Source: UBA7672 sp965279205
Lineage (GTDB): Bacteria > Pseudomonadota > Alphaproteobacteria > Caulobacterales > Hyphomonadaceae
Assembly: GCA_965279205.1 (NCBI GenBank)
Contig: OZ257144.1
Span: forward strand, 1,302,001-1,366,000
Length of the DNA stretch: 64,000 bases
Direction: 5' to 3'
This document shows, piece after piece, positions 1 to 8,990 of this stretch. Within the stretch, counting starts at the first letter, position 1; every line of letters starts with the position of its first letter. The notes under the pieces were generated by a model, which saw only the letters and a program-made list of their open reading frames with translations, searched no databases and had not been told where the DNA came from. The translations under genes were made by a program, and so were the position numbers.

Positions 1-14
1 GTCTTGAGCTTCGG

Positions 15-2015
15 TTACTGGCCGACGCTCTGCTGAGCTTGCGCCTGGTTGATGCGGCCGTTGATCATCTGGTTGATCGAAGCCATTTCGGCGTTCTCGA
101 GGAAGCCGTCCTTATTGGTGTCCAGTTTGTCCCAGTTGGCGAGCAGCATCTGCGCCATGCGGCCACGGACTTCGGTCTTGGCGACCTTGTCGTCGATATT
201 GGTGTCCATGATGCCCATGGAGCGCGTGGCTTCAAGCGCCTTCTGGTAGTCGTCCTTGCGGTTCGCGACCGTCTCAGCGTCCCAGCGGAAGCCAAGCGCC
301 GTGTACTGCATCTCTTCGTGGCTCTGCTCGCCCCACGTAACCTTGATCGTCGGATCCGGGTTCGCCACGTTGTTCTTCGAATTGTCGTAGACATATCGCG
401 TCACCAGCTTGGTGCCCGGCTCGATGCTGATCGGCGTCGCGAAGTCATAACCGCGCTGCCAGTTGAAGTCGTACTTCGGCAGCGACAGGATCAGCTCTTC
501 CTTGGTCGAGCCCGGCTTGATGACCGACACGGCCATGCTCTCGCCGCGATAGTGAGCGTGCGGGAACACCGTGAACAACGTCGCCTTCTCGGGGAAAGTG
601 ATGTACGCGATTTCTTCGTGACGCGGCGTGTTCGGCGGGATCTCGATACCCGCGTTCGCGATCACGGCCGAGCGGCGCATGATCTCCGGCGGAGCTTCCT
701 TCGGATAGAAGTAGAGCCCGACGCGGGTCGTTTCCGTCGATTCCTTGCCGTATGGCGTGTAGTGCATCTGGAAGCGGAAGGTCTGCCCCGGGGCGACCCA
801 GGTGCCAGTGCCTTTCGGATAGACGGTCGTTTCCGCGCCAACGGCATAGCCGCCAGCACCGTTCGAGAGCAGGTGGTGAACCGCGCGCCGGTCGCTCGGT
901 TTCACGGTCGCGGCGCGCAGCCAGCGGCCGTCGGTCAGCGGATTCTGAACAGTTGGGTTCTGGTAGTCGACCACGCCAGATGCCGGCACCTTGAAGGATG
1001 GCAGCGTGATGATGAGGTCAGGCTCGCCCAGTTCCCATTCCGGAGCGGGCTTGGCGTTGATCTTAAGCGGGTCGGCGCCCGCGCCACGCGGGGCGCCAGC
1101 CTCGATCCAGTGGATCAGCGTCTGCTCGTCCTTGTTCGACAGGTTCATGCTGCCGGCGAACGCGTTGACGTGCGGGTCGGCATTGTAGGGCGGCATGCGG
1201 TCGGTGCGGATCGCTTCGCGGATCATGCCCGAGAAGCCCTTCACCGTCTCATAGCTGTTCATCGGGAAGGGGCCGATGCCGCCTTCCGAGTGACAGGCCA
1301 CGCAGTTCTTCGCGAGGATCGGCGAGATGTCCTTCTCGTAGGAGATCTTCGAGAAGTCGGCCGCGCGGTCGCGTTGCGGGAAGGAGAGCATGGCGGTGTC
1401 GAGCTTCGCGCCGGAGACCTTCACCGGTTGGCCGGCGATCAGGCTGTGCACTGCGTCAGCGACGTAGGAAATCTTCGCGGCTGCGGAAGCTTTCGCGACC
1501 TTGCCGGCGAAGCGGTCGTCGATCGGTCCGGTGTAGACGACCTTCCAGGTCTTGGGATCGATCACGAAAGCTTCGGCTACCTGGCTGACGCCGAGGCTTT
1601 CACCGACCAGCTGTGAGTCATCGATCAGCACGGGAATGTTGAGACCAAGAGAAGCCATCTCGGCGGCGATCGTTACGCGGTTGTCGTTGAGCGACGAGTT
1701 CAGCAGGAAGACCGGCACTTCCTTGGCGGCGAAGGCAGCCTGTATTTCCTTGATCGCGAGGGCGGCGTCATGGATCGTCTTCGAGCCGTTCTGCTGCGAG
1801 ATGATCACGATGGCCGGCGCGTATTTGTAATAGCTGAGCAGGTGCCCTTTGGAGTTCTGGTCGACGAGGCGGAAGTCGTCCGCGCGATCAGGCGCTTTCA
1901 CCTGGGCGAGCACGGCGGCGGCGCGACCGGTCTGGCCGTTGGCGACAACGCCAGCGGTGATGAGCGCTGCGGCGGCGACACTGGCCAGCGCGATGCCCAA
2001 GATCTTGGTTTTCAT
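15..2015 (-). CDS. Secreted redoxin-like / cytochrome c / copper monooxygenase-like fusion with EF-hands
   Basis: Predicted periplasmic 666-residue multidomain protein with an N-terminal signal peptide (about 1-33). Residues 40-200 look like a thioredoxin/AhpC fold (FVIDPKTWKVVYTGPID), but the usual CxxC position is occupied by ISQQNG, so no redox cysteines are seen. A monohaem site CVACH is at 238-242, with a likely Met ligand in DRMPP. The second half resembles copper type II ascorbate-dependent monooxygenases, with His-rich HHLLS and HAHYRG motifs. Two EF-hand loops follow at 604-615 (DTNIDDKVAKTE) and 632-643 (DTNKDGFLENAE). The start is supported by GGGAGG upstream. Substrate is unknown; an oxidative periplasmic role is inferred. 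Confidence 0.8.
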   Translation of the reverse strand: MKTKILGIALASVAAAALITAGVVANGQTGRAAAVLAQVKAPDRADDFRLVDQNSKGHLLSYYKYAPAIVIISQQNGSKTIHDAALAIKEIQAAFAAKEVPVFLLNSSLNDNRVTIAAEMASLGLNIPVLIDDSQLVGESLGVSQVAEAFVIDPKTWKVVYTGPIDDRFAGKVAKASAAAKISYVADAVHSLIAGQPVKVSGAKLDTAMLSFPQRDRAADFSKISYEKDISPILAKNCVACHSEGGIGPFPMNSYETVKGFSGMIREAIRTDRMPPYNADPHVNAFAGSMNLSNKDEQTLIHWIEAGAPRGAGADPLKINAKPAPEWELGEPDLIITLPSFKVPASGVVDYQNPTVQNPLTDGRWLRAATVKPSDRRAVHHLLSNGAGGYAVGAETTVYPKGTGTWVAPGQTFRFQMHYTPYGKESTETTRVGLYFYPKEAPPEIMRRSAVIANAGIEIPPNTPRHEEIAYITFPEKATLFTVFPHAHYRGESMAVSVIKPGSTKEELILSLPKYDFNWQRGYDFATPISIEPGTKLVTRYVYDNSKNNVANPDPTIKVTWGEQSHEEMQYTALGFRWDAETVANRKDDYQKALEATRSMGIMDTNIDDKVAKTEVRGRMAQMLLANWDKLDTNKDGFLENAEMASINQMINGRINQAQAQQSVGQ

Positions 2016-2296
2016 TATGTAGCCTCCCAGGGAGCAACAGCTCGTGCACGACTCGCGAGACCACGGTCGCAGCTGGAGTTCCCATTACAGAAAATAAGGA
2101 GTTTCGGCAACGAAACCCGGTTGTCTGGCGCTTCAAGAAAGCGTCACTCAGGACCTATTTACGCTCCGGGAAACGTCCACTCTGCGGGCTTTTATCAGCT
2201 AGGTTGGCCGCATTGGAGTCGGTTGCCGTCGGGGCGCGCTGATCAGGTGGAGCAACAGACTGGTCCACTAGCCGGCCGGAGGTCCGAGCAGGCGGT

Positions 2297-3580
2297 TTAG
2301 CTACAGATCGGTTTGCCGCCATAGGACGGCGCATAGCCGGTGCAGGCGACTTCCAGCGTCCAAGGCGCGCGCGAGACATCGATCCGGCCAGCCCAGGCGT
2401 CGAGCCGGCGTGTCGCCCACTGACTGATCATCAGCTGTTGTGGCCGGACGAGTTTCGGCGCGCGTCCGCCTTTGACCTCGTGGATCATCTTGCCGTCGGC
2501 ATACCACCGCACGGCGTCCGGCCGCCATTCGAAGCCATAGGTGTGGAAGCCATCGGCCGAGTCGAAGGGCAGCTTCACCTTGGCATAGGTAGGCTTGCCG
2601 CTCTCGTGGAATGTCAGCTCGATGGTCCGGGTATCGCGGCCGAGGATCTCGATGTCGATCTCGTTGGGGCGAATCTTCCCGTCGGCATTGGCGTAGGTAA
2701 AGATCGCCGAGATCAGACCGGGGTCCCGCGGCACGCGCATGCGTGCTTCGAAATAGCCATAGCGGAAGAATTCGTTGGTGCGTATCTCCGCTCCCATCAG
2801 CGGTTTTTCTGAATCTTTCGGCGCCTTTTCGACGACCATGCGCAGGCCATCGGGGCCGGACGATACCTGGCTGCGTCGCCAGTCATTCTCTGTCCAGTCG
2901 CCATTCGACCATCCGTCAGACACGGACCAGCGTTCGTGAAGCTCGGTGCTGTCGAACCGGTCGACAAAAGCTTCGCCCACCTGGGGAAGTTTAGGAGCAG
3001 GCGCTGGCGCCGGCGCGGCGCCGGGTTTGACTAGTTCCGGGACAGGTACGGGTTCGGGCGCGACGTCGGGTTCGGCGTCTGGCTCAACCTCGGGGGGAGT
3101 GACCTGTTGCGAAGGATGCTCGCCTGACGGGAACAGGCGCTGCTCTTCAGCTTGGCGCTGGTAATAGTCCGCGTAGATCAGCGACGTCAGGACGAGGCCG
3201 GTAACAATCGTTACCGCGGCGATGGCGCTGACGGTCTCGCGTGGCAGTGGCTCGAAGCCGGTGAGCCAGTCTTGCCGCGACCATGATTGCTTGAAGGCGA
3301 TCCAGCCCGGCTTGAGGCGGGATCCGGCTTGTCGCGAAAGTTCGGCGATGACCTTGGCGAGGGTGGCCCAATCCTGTTTGAGGCTGGCCGTGGCCTCCTT
3401 GTAGCGAACGCCGGACGCGTCGATGAAGCGCGTGAAGGATTGTCGCATGTCGGCCGAGGCCCCACCGAGGCCTGCCCACGCCTTCGCGGCACGAGTTCGT
3501 ACTTCGCCGCCCAAGCGAACTGCGGCCTGCTTGAGCCGCGTCCATGCCTGCCTGAGTTGTGGGGGAAGATTCGCCGTCAT
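2297..3580 (-). CDS. Membrane-anchored glycoside hydrolase family 16 protein
   Basis: The C-terminal half (from about residue 205) is a GH16 beta-glucanase/laminarinase-type domain with the catalytic EIDIE motif at about 307-311, fitting the family pattern ExDxxE/ExDxE in which two Glu act as nucleophile and acid/base. The preceding 115 residues are helical and charged (many KQ, RLK, W), followed by one membrane segment (about 117-135) and a Pro/Glu/Ala-rich linker. This suggests a cytoplasmic N-terminal domain and a periplasmic enzyme domain. ATG at 3580 was chosen; an in-frame TTG at 3616 would add 12 residues, and neither has a strong ribosome binding site. It is divergent from lepA. Substrate is not predictable. 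Confidence 0.85.
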   Translation of the reverse strand: MTANLPPQLRQAWTRLKQAAVRLGGEVRTRAAKAWAGLGGASADMRQSFTRFIDASGVRYKEATASLKQDWATLAKVIAELSRQAGSRLKPGWIAFKQSWSRQDWLTGFEPLPRETVSAIAAVTIVTGLVLTSLIYADYYQRQAEEQRLFPSGEHPSQQVTPPEVEPDAEPDVAPEPVPVPELVKPGAAPAPAPAPKLPQVGEAFVDRFDSTELHERWSVSDGWSNGDWTENDWRRSQVSSGPDGLRMVVEKAPKDSEKPLMGAEIRTNEFFRYGYFEARMRVPRDPGLISAIFTYANADGKIRPNEIDIEILGRDTRTIELTFHESGKPTYAKVKLPFDSADGFHTYGFEWRPDAVRWYADGKMIHEVKGGRAPKLVRPQQLMISQWATRRLDAWAGRIDVSRAPWTLEVACTGYAPSYGGKPICS

Positions 3581-3711
3581 GTCCGCCAAGGCGCAACCGG
3601 CGTGCCAGAACGCCAAAAAAGCCTGACACGCGAATAGTTTACAGCGCCACGTGCCACGCTGCTTGGCCCTTTAAGGCGCGTCTGCTAGACGCCGCCCCCA
3701 AGGATAAAAGA

Positions 3712-5520
3712 ATGACTCCCCGGAACAAGATCAGAAACTTCTCGATCATCGCCCACATCGACCATGGCAAGTCGACGCTGGCGGACCGCCTCATCCAGAT
3801 GACGGGCGGCCTCACCGCGCGCGAGATGACCGAACAGGTCCTCGATACGATGGATATCGAGAAGGAGCGCGGCATCACCATCAAGGCGCAGACCGTGCGC
3901 CTCGATTACAAGGCCAAGGATGGCGAAGACTATGTCCTCAACCTGATGGACACCCCCGGCCACGTCGACTTCGCATACGAAGTCTCGCGCTGCCTTGCGG
4001 CCTGCGAAGGTTCGCTCCTGGTGGTGGATTCGTCGCAAGGCGTCGAGGCTCAGACGCTGGCCAACGTCTACAAGGCGATCGACGCCAACCACGAGATCGT
4101 GCCCGTCCTCAACAAGGTCGACCTGCCGGCGGCGGAAGTCGGCCGCGTGAAGCAGCAGATCGAGGACGTGATCGGCATCGACACCTCGGACGCGCTGGAG
4201 ATTTCCGCCAAGACCGGCATTGGCGTGGACACGGTGCTTGAAGCCATCGTCACGCGCCTGCCGCCGCCGAAGACAGGCGATCCCGACAAGCCGCTGAAGG
4301 CGCTGCTGGTGGACGCATATTACGACACTTATCTTGGCGTCGTCGTCATCGTGCGGATCGTCGATGGCACACTGAAGAAGCGCCAGCAGGTCCAGATGAT
4401 GAAGACCGGCGCTCACTACACGCTCGACCGCGTCGGCGTGTTCCGTCCCGGCAAGCTGGTCGATGCCGACGAACTCAGCCCCGGCGAAGTCGGCTTCTTC
4501 ACCGCCTCGATCAAGACCGTGGCCGACTGCTCCGTCGGCGATACCATCACCGATGAACGCAAGCCAACCGAAGAAGCGCTGCCTGGCTTTCGCGAAGTGC
4601 AACCCGTCGTCTTCTGCGGTCTCTTCCCGGTTGATGCGGCGAAGTTCGAGGACCTGCGCGCCGCCATGGGCCGCCTGCGCCTCAACGACGCCAGTTTCTC
4701 TTACGAGATGGAAACATCGGCCGCGCTCGGCTTCGGCTTCCGCTGTGGCTTCCTCGGCCTGCTCCACCTCGAGATCATTCAGGAGCGTCTCAGCCGCGAG
4801 TTTGACCTCGACCTGATCGCCACCGCGCCCTCGGTGGTCTATGGCCTTCACATGCGCGACGGCTCGGTGATCGAGCTGCACAACCCGGCCGACATGCCCG
4901 ACGTGATGTCGGTCCTTGAAATCCACGAGCCGTGGATCGAAGCCACCATTTTCACGCCCGACGAGTATCTCGGCGGCATCCTCAAGCTTTGCCAGGACCG
5001 GCGCGGCATCCAGAAAGAACTCAGCTATGTCGGCAACCGCGCGATGGTGCGCTACGAACTGCCGCTCAACGAGGTGGTGTTCGACTTTTACGATCGCCTG
5101 AAGTCGATCTCCAAGGGCTATGCGTCGTTCGACTACAGCCAGATCGGCCGCCGCGAAGGCGATCTCGTGAAGCTGCAGATTCTCGTCAACGACGAGCCGG
5201 TGGATGCACTCTCAATGCTCACCCATCGCGGCCGCGCCGAGCAGCGTGGCCGGGCGATGTGTGAGAAGCTGAAGGACCTGATCCCGCGCCAGATGTTCAA
5301 GATCCCGATCCAGGCCGCCATCGGCGGCAAGGTCATCGCCCGCGAAACCATCTCGGCGATGCGCAAGGACGTGACCGCCAAATGCTATGGCGGCGACGCC
5401 AGCCGCAAACGCAAGCTCCTCGACAAGCAGAAAGAGGGCAAGAAGCGCATGCGCCAGTTCGGCAAGGTCGAGATCCCGCAAGAGGCCTTCGTCGCGGCGC
5501 TGAAGATGGACGAAGACTAG
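3712..5520 (+). CDS. lepA: Elongation factor 4 (LepA), ribosome back-translocating GTPase
   Basis: A 602-residue translational GTPase of the normal LepA length. G1 is AHIDHGKST near residues 14-22, G3 is DTPGH, G4 is NKVD, and the EF4-specific C-terminal region (KCYGGDASRKRKLLDKQK) is complete. EF4 acts on stalled ribosomes in the cytoplasm. The start at 3712 gives the canonical N-terminus (TPRNKIRNFSIIAHIDHG) and follows an AAGGA site; the frame is open upstream to 3559 but that extension is not LepA-like. The stop overlaps the stop of the convergent downstream gene at a shared CTAG. Confidence 0.98.
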   Translation: MTPRNKIRNFSIIAHIDHGKSTLADRLIQMTGGLTAREMTEQVLDTMDIEKERGITIKAQTVRLDYKAKDGEDYVLNLMDTPGHVDFAYEVSRCLAACEGSLLVVDSSQGVEAQTLANVYKAIDANHEIVPVLNKVDLPAAEVGRVKQQIEDVIGIDTSDALEISAKTGIGVDTVLEAIVTRLPPPKTGDPDKPLKALLVDAYYDTYLGVVVIVRIVDGTLKKRQQVQMMKTGAHYTLDRVGVFRPGKLVDADELSPGEVGFFTASIKTVADCSVGDTITDERKPTEEALPGFREVQPVVFCGLFPVDAAKFEDLRAAMGRLRLNDASFSYEMETSAALGFGFRCGFLGLLHLEIIQERLSREFDLDLIATAPSVVYGLHMRDGSVIELHNPADMPDVMSVLEIHEPWIEATIFTPDEYLGGILKLCQDRRGIQKELSYVGNRAMVRYELPLNEVVFDFYDRLKSISKGYASFDYSQIGRREGDLVKLQILVNDEPVDALSMLTHRGRAEQRGRAMCEKLKDLIPRQMFKIPIQAAIGGKVIARETISAMRKDVTAKCYGGDASRKRKLLDKQKEGKKRMRQFGKVEIPQEAFVAALKMDED

Positions 5521-6401
5521 GTTTGGGCTGGCGTCGCGTTGGGCTGGCTTGCCTCGACGCGATCCGCCTCGAAGAACACGCTGAGGTCGACACCTCTCTG
5601 AATCAGGATCGCCCGGCTGATTTCATTGAGGCCCTTCCAGGCTCGGCCATCCCACTCCTCGCCCCTGTCCTGCCAGCGCTGTTGCCTGCAGTGGGGACAG
5701 TGCAGGAGAGTCGTCTTGACCTGAACAGTCCCCTTCGCAGGCGACATCTTCGGCTCGCCCAGCGCGATCTTTGCCGCGAACTCAGGCCCGCCGAGCGGCA
5801 GGGCAAAAAGTCCGCCATAATACTTGGCGGCGTCCGATCTTGAATGGAAGAAGCGGTTCCTCGCGGCGCGCCTCGAATAGTAGAGCTTGCACGTGGGGCA
5901 CATCGGCTCTCCGCGCAGCGTGAAGACAAGCATTGCCCCTCCGACCAGGAAGCCCACGAAATCGCGGACGGCGAGCCAGTAACCGAAATCTCCAACCTCA
6001 CCCACAGGCGAAAGGCCACGGCCGACGGTCAATTGTTGATGCGTGAGGTAGTCGCCAAGATACAGCGCGAACACATCGAGATTGAACGCGAGCGGATCGC
6101 CCCACACGAGCGTCAGGTACTCAAAATAGTAGATCAGAAGGTTCGTGATCGCCGCGACGAACACCATTTGTATCACCAGGAAAGTACCCGGCCTCATCTG
6201 CATTGCCCTGCATACGAAGAAGTATCCCGATGCAGCCGCGGCGCCGGTCGCGATCGCCCCGACAGGCACGACCAGGTACACGCCGAACCCGAAAACATTG
6301 TACCCGGTCCAGTGCTCGATCAGCGCCGCCGCCGCGGCGACCATGAAGGCCACCACGGGCCCAAAGATCGAGGCGATCAGGATTTTCGTGGAAATCGGCA
6401 T
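5517..6401 (-). CDS. Polytopic membrane protein with cytoplasmic zinc-ribbon-like cysteines
   Basis: A 294-residue protein with about four or five membrane segments in the first 170 residues, such as a Val/Ala-rich helix near 10-28 and another near 40-65. A soluble C-terminal region carries two CxxC pairs (CPTC and CPHC), the layout of a zinc ribbon. The ATG at 6401 follows a GGGGGG purine run. It is convergent with lepA, sharing the CTAG at their ends. I do not recognise the family; a membrane protein with a metal-binding tail is all that can be said. Confidence 0.7.
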   Translation of the reverse strand: MPISTKILIASIFGPVVAFMVAAAAALIEHWTGYNVFGFGVYLVVPVGAIATGAAAASGYFFVCRAMQMRPGTFLVIQMVFVAAITNLLIYYFEYLTLVWGDPLAFNLDVFALYLGDYLTHQQLTVGRGLSPVGEVGDFGYWLAVRDFVGFLVGGAMLVFTLRGEPMCPTCKLYYSRRAARNRFFHSRSDAAKYYGGLFALPLGGPEFAAKIALGEPKMSPAKGTVQVKTTLLHCPHCRQQRWQDRGEEWDGRAWKGLNEISRAILIQRGVDLSVFFEADRVEASQPNATPAQT

Positions 6402-6486
6402 CGTCCCCCCGGAATGTTATGCCAGAAGCCGCGTCCAACCATGTCCGAGGCGTCCATCTCTCGCAAGATCGGCGACTCGCCACCGG

Positions 6487-6957
6487 CTAGGGCGCAAACG
6501 TCGAGCGTGCCGTGATGCCCCAGAAGCCATCGCGCAGTTCGATCACGTAGAGACCGTCATATTTCGCGTATTCCGTGCCGTCGGCTTTCAGTCGTGCGAA
6601 CGTCGCGATGATGTGGGCCTTTTCCTTGCCGCACTGAACGATAGTACGCTTGTCCCAGCGTGAGCGGGCCCAGCCTTCCGACGCGAGACTCCCGAAGACA
6701 TCGTCCTGCTGACCGGGGCCGGTCCACACGACCAGCGGATAGCTGGCAATGCGCATGTGCGGGAAGTGGAACGCCCTCTCCAGCGCCGTCATGTCCTTCG
6801 CGTTGAACGCGGCGAGGAAGCGATCGGTGACTTCCATCGCCGGCTGGGCGGCAGGGCAGGTGGAGAAGTCCTGCGTCGCTGCAGCTTGCGCTGCCTTCGG
6901 CGCGCAGTCCGCAAGCGCCAGCGATAGCAGGATCGAGCAGGCGAGAAGGCGTCTCAT
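6487..6957 (-). CDS. Secreted SnoaL/NTF2-like protein (paralogue 1)
   Basis: 156 residues with an N-terminal hydrophobic signal (LLACSILLSLALADC) that may be a poor lipobox, since Asp precedes the Cys. The body has the layout of a SnoaL/NTF2-like domain (VTDRFLAAFNAKDMTALERAFHF, then HIIATFARLKADG). It is clearly paralogous to the product of 7778-8257: both share VTD-F-N-KD, FHFP--RIAS, the Cys of VVQC/IVQC, and the C-terminus TARS-FAP. It is the last gene of a three-gene minus-strand operon. No enzymatic role can be assigned. Confidence 0.75.
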   Translation of the reverse strand: MRRLLACSILLSLALADCAPKAAQAAATQDFSTCPAAQPAMEVTDRFLAAFNAKDMTALERAFHFPHMRIASYPLVVWTGPGQQDDVFGSLASEGWARSRWDKRTIVQCGKEKAHIIATFARLKADGTEYAKYDGLYVIELRDGFWGITARSTFAP

Positions 6958-6972
6958 GGCGGCCCTGTTACC

Positions 6973-7773
6973 TCAGGGACGGCGTCCGACAAAGGCGCTG
7001 CAGACGACTGTGCGCGCAATCTCGCCGCCGAACTGCTCCTTCACGGTTCGCTCCACTTCCGACAGCAGATGCGCGCGCGTCACGTCCGGCGCCATCCGCA
7101 CCCGCGACAACGTGTTGTAAAGTGCGGCCAGCCGCTGCGGCGAGAACGCAACTTCAGTGCGGAATAGGCGATGCTGGACGTCGGCGAAACCTGCAGAGCG
7201 CATTTCTCCTAGGCGGGAATTGACGTCGAGCGCGAAGGCAGGACGGCTAGCGGTGGCTTCCGGATCCTGTTCCAGCCCGTCGAAAAGATGCTCGGTCGCA
7301 GTGTCGAACGCATCCGGACTGGCGGGGTCATGAAAGACATTCCACCACATCGCGAAATAGCCGCCGGGCCTCAGCGCCGACAATATCCGGTCGAATGCCT
7401 TCATGCGCGCCAGCCAATGGAAAGCCGTGGCGCAATAGCCGAAATCATAGTCGCCGTCTTCCAGGTGTGTCGTCTCGAACCGGTTGACCGCAATCTGCAG
7501 TCGGGTGTCGTCACCGGCCTTGGCGCGCAAGCTCTCCGCGAGCGCAGTGTCCGGCTCGATCGCGAGAATGGAGCGGACCGGTGTCGCAAGGATCGGCAGC
7601 GTTGCTTGGCCGGTACCAGCGCCGATCTCGAAGCATCCGGTCTCCGCTCCGAGCCCGCACGTCTTCCGCAACCAATCGAACAGCTCTTCAGGATAACCGG
7701 GACGAGCAAAGTCATACAGCTCGGGATCGTCTCCGAACTTCGTGCGGCCAGGAGAGGAGCTGATCGACGCCAT
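6973..7773 (-). CDS. Class I SAM-dependent methyltransferase (type 11)
   Basis: 266 residues. The SAM-binding motif I is FEIGAGTGQATLPIL near residues 47-61, followed by the acidic motif II (LAIEPD) and a post-motif RPGGYFAMWWN segment, all typical of class I (UbiE/type 11) methyltransferases. It is cytoplasmic by lack of a signal. It sits between two SnoaL-like paralogues, 4 bases after one and 15 bases before the other, which implies co-transcription. The substrate cannot be read from sequence. Confidence 0.88.
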   Translation of the reverse strand: MASISSSPGRTKFGDDPELYDFARPGYPEELFDWLRKTCGLGAETGCFEIGAGTGQATLPILATPVRSILAIEPDTALAESLRAKAGDDTRLQIAVNRFETTHLEDGDYDFGYCATAFHWLARMKAFDRILSALRPGGYFAMWWNVFHDPASPDAFDTATEHLFDGLEQDPEATASRPAFALDVNSRLGEMRSAGFADVQHRLFRTEVAFSPQRLAALYNTLSRVRMAPDVTRAHLLSEVERTVKEQFGGEIARTVVCSAFVGRRP

Positions 7774-7777
7774 GGGC

Positions 7778-8257
7778 TTACGGAGCGAAGCTCGACCGCG
7801 CGGTCAACGCCCAACGGCTGTTCTTGAACTCGACGATGTAGAGCGAGTTGAACTGCGACAGAACGGAGTTGTCGGCGCGGTAGCGGACGAATGTCGTCAG
7901 CATATGCGCCTTCGTGGCGTCGCACTGCACCACCTTGCGCGAGGCCCACGCCGAGTGGTGCCAGCCCTGCGCTTCGAGTGCGGTGAAAGACTGCTCGAGA
8001 TCGGCGGGCGAATTGATGAGGCGGACATTGCCGCTGGCGATCCGAACGCTCGGGAAATGGAAGGTTGCGCCCCAGGCCTCGGCATCCTTCGAGTTGAAGG
8101 AACGCATGAAGTCGTCGGTCACCTTGTAGGCCGGACCATAGGCTGGGCAGGTTACGAAGGTTGAATCCCCAACAGTTTCAGCGCCCATCGAAGCGCAGGC
8201 GCTCAACATGAACGCCGCAAGCGCGGCCAGCCCGGCAGGGGCGGTATCGCGTTTCAT
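7778..8257 (-). CDS. SnoaL/NTF2-like lipoprotein (paralogue 2)
   Basis: 159 residues. The signal ends in a good lipobox (LSAC, Cys at about 21), so the protein is probably an envelope lipoprotein. The remainder is an NTF2-like domain that matches the product of 6487-6957 over most of its length, including VTDDF, FNSKD, TFHFPSVRIAS and the C-terminal TARSSFAP. First gene of the operon with the methyltransferase and its own paralogue. Function unknown; the duplicated pair may bind a small ligand. Confidence 0.78.
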   Translation of the reverse strand: MKRDTAPAGLAALAAFMLSACASMGAETVGDSTFVTCPAYGPAYKVTDDFMRSFNSKDAEAWGATFHFPSVRIASGNVRLINSPADLEQSFTALEAQGWHHSAWASRKVVQCDATKAHMLTTFVRYRADNSVLSQFNSLYIVEFKNSRWALTARSSFAP

Positions 8258-8338
8258 GGCCTGAACTCCTGAACTTGTGACGTTGTCATAGGCCTATTCG
8301 GCTCCTATCGTCCCCGAAATCCGCAGGGAGAAGCAACT

Positions 8339-8632
8339 ATGTCCGGTATGATCCTTTCGGTGGCGCTGCATTTTGCCGCCGCTGACCAGCCGCCCGCAAC
8401 GGACGTTACTCAACCGGCGCAGCCCGCACAGCAAGCACAGTCCGTCCAGACCGCAGAGGCCGAGCAACCCAAGATGGTCTGCAAATACGAGAGTTCGACA
8501 GGCTCGCGTGTCCAGAAGGTGAAAGTCTGCCGACCTGCCGACCAGAAGCAGGACGAGCAGTCAACCAAGCTTCAGCGCGAGCTTGCCAAGAATGGTGACT
8601 TCATCGAGCCGTCAGGAACGTTTGGAAACTAG
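8339..8632 (+). CDS. Small secreted C-x15-C family protein, copy 1 of 4
   Basis: 97 residues with a short hydrophobic N-terminus and a Gln/Ala/Pro-rich spacer, then a core of VC-x-Y/T-E...TGSR...K-V-VCRP. The two cysteines (48 and 64) are 15 residues apart, and the same spacing is kept in the three paralogues downstream. The start has a GGGAG site (around 8326). Closest to copy 2: both carry KLQRE-AKNGD near the end. Probably exported and disulfide-bonded; function unknown. Confidence 0.75.
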   Translation: MSGMILSVALHFAAADQPPATDVTQPAQPAQQAQSVQTAEAEQPKMVCKYESSTGSRVQKVKVCRPADQKQDEQSTKLQRELAKNGDFIEPSGTFGN

Positions 8633-8651
8633 CAAAGAAAAGGGGTCGTGC

Positions 8652-8939
8652 ATGTTCGGCATCATTCTTTCAGTAGCCCTGCTGTTGTCTGCTGCCGATC
8701 AGCCGCCTGCCGATGCCGCCGCTACCCAGCCACAGCCGCAGGCAGAGGAGCCGAAGCTCGTGTGCAAGACGGAATTTGCCGTCGGTTCCCGGGTCAAGAA
8801 GGTCAAGGTCTGCCGGCCGGTCAACCAGGAGGCCGACTTTCAGGACACCAAGCTGCAGCGCGAGATGGCCAAGAATGGCGACCAGCGCGTTGCTCAGGGC
8901 GGCCTCATGATTTCCCCCGGCTCCGGCATCGGAAACTAG
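8652..8939 (+). CDS. Small secreted C-x15-C family protein, copy 2 of 4
   Basis: 95 residues, starting at an ATG behind an AAAAGGGG site and 19 bases after copy 1. N-terminus FGIILSVALLLSAADQPPAD is nearly the same as copy 1 (ILSVAL...AADQPPA), so the pair is a recent duplication. Cysteines at 38 and 54 keep the C-x15-C spacing, with GSRVKKVKVCRP between and after. Expected periplasmic or outer-surface location; no known fold recognised. Confidence 0.75.
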   Translation: MFGIILSVALLLSAADQPPADAAATQPQPQAEEPKLVCKTEFAVGSRVKKVKVCRPVNQEADFQDTKLQREMAKNGDQRVAQGGLMISPGSGIGN

Positions 8940-8990
8940 TCTCGGGGTCATTGCCAATGCGCCATTCGCGGCTAAAGTCGCGAATATCTG

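Noticed and set aside
39..1616. A long open frame on the plus strand opposite the redoxin/cytochrome gene.
   Set aside because: It is an antisense shadow: Arg/Val/Asp/Leu-rich without any domain, while the opposite strand encodes signal peptide, haem and metal motifs.
3685..4926. A 413-codon open frame opposite lepA.
   Set aside because: High-GC mirror of a conserved gene; composition is unnatural and no motif is found.
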